IMG/VR virus record: IMGVR_UViG_3300006916_000200
Coordinates: 1 to 32,044 of that record
Length of the DNA stretch: 32,044 nucleotides
Source: a virus
Strand: one strand, 5' to 3'
Below the pieces are notes generated by a model, which worked only from the letters and a program-made list of their open reading frames with translations, was not told the DNA's origin and made no database searches. The translations under genes were made by a program, and so were the position numbers. This document shows, piece by piece, positions 31,997-32,044 of this stretch (the first letter of the stretch is position 1; every line of letters begins with the position of its first letter).

Positions 31997-32044
31997 AACA
32001 CTAGAAGACATTTTAAAAAACTAAAGGACTAAAGACTCGGGACA

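Larger units (their letters stand above)
29160..32044. other. Compositional island at the right end
   Basis: From about 29160 to the end the base and codon use differs from the rest. GANTC sites number 28 in the two larger genes (about 9 expected in random sequence; 8 counted in 1865-3847). CTAG occurs about 23 times in 2.35 kb against about 5 in 2 kb on the left. GTC and GAC are common. This suggests acquired DNA, a selected motif or a joined contig. All counts are by eye. Confidence 0.55.

Overview
The window is a large part of the genome of a tailed double-stranded DNA phage, most likely short-tailed (podovirus-like). The support is a terminase-portal-scaffold-capsid series, followed by connector and tail-tube-like proteins and a set of low-complexity internal-virion-type proteins, with no tape measure, sheath or major tail tube gene. 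The DNA is AT-rich. A phage lipoprotein beside the endolysin points to a Gram-negative host. The host cannot be named from the sequence.

Layout. (1) Positions 1-3850, mostly + strand: small accessory genes (zinc ribbon, tiny membrane peptides), then a recombination and replication module: a RecE/YqaJ-like PD-(D/E)XK nuclease, a Sak4-like ATPase and SSB. It ends at a clear Rho-independent terminator (3869-3911). A VRR-NUC nuclease and a small partner lie antisense inside it. (2) Positions 3910-28955, almost all on the - strand: one long late operon. In transcription order (right to left) it runs small terminase candidate, large terminase, portal, scaffold, major capsid protein, decoration-like protein, two beta-helix tailspike-like proteins, lysis cassette (holin, lipoprotein, endolysin), tail fibre proteins, tail nozzle and connector, GNAT-like protein, and internal virion proteins. 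Many genes overlap by 1-4 bases. Two HNH endonuclease genes interrupt the tail region. (3) Positions 28956-29500: a non-coding control region with palindromes and operator-like repeats. (4) Positions 29501-32044, + strand: three genes of unknown function with base composition and codon use unlike the rest.

Main discovery: the major capsid gene is split by a compact 204-nt group I intron (22722-22925, - strand). An ORF-only reading starts the capsid at an ATG formed by the last three intron bases and misses a 42-codon upstream exon (22926-23051). The intron shows P1 with an internal guide sequence, P3, P4, P5, P7, P8 and P9 helices, a U before the 5' splice site and a terminal G. Splicing restores an uninterrupted 414-residue capsid protein.

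Other points of interest are a compositional island at the right end (GANTC and CTAG roughly 3-4 times enriched by hand count), a pair of GACTAGTC palindromes exactly 21 bp apart, two tandem terminators just upstream of the last gene, and an unresolved start for the small terminase candidate.
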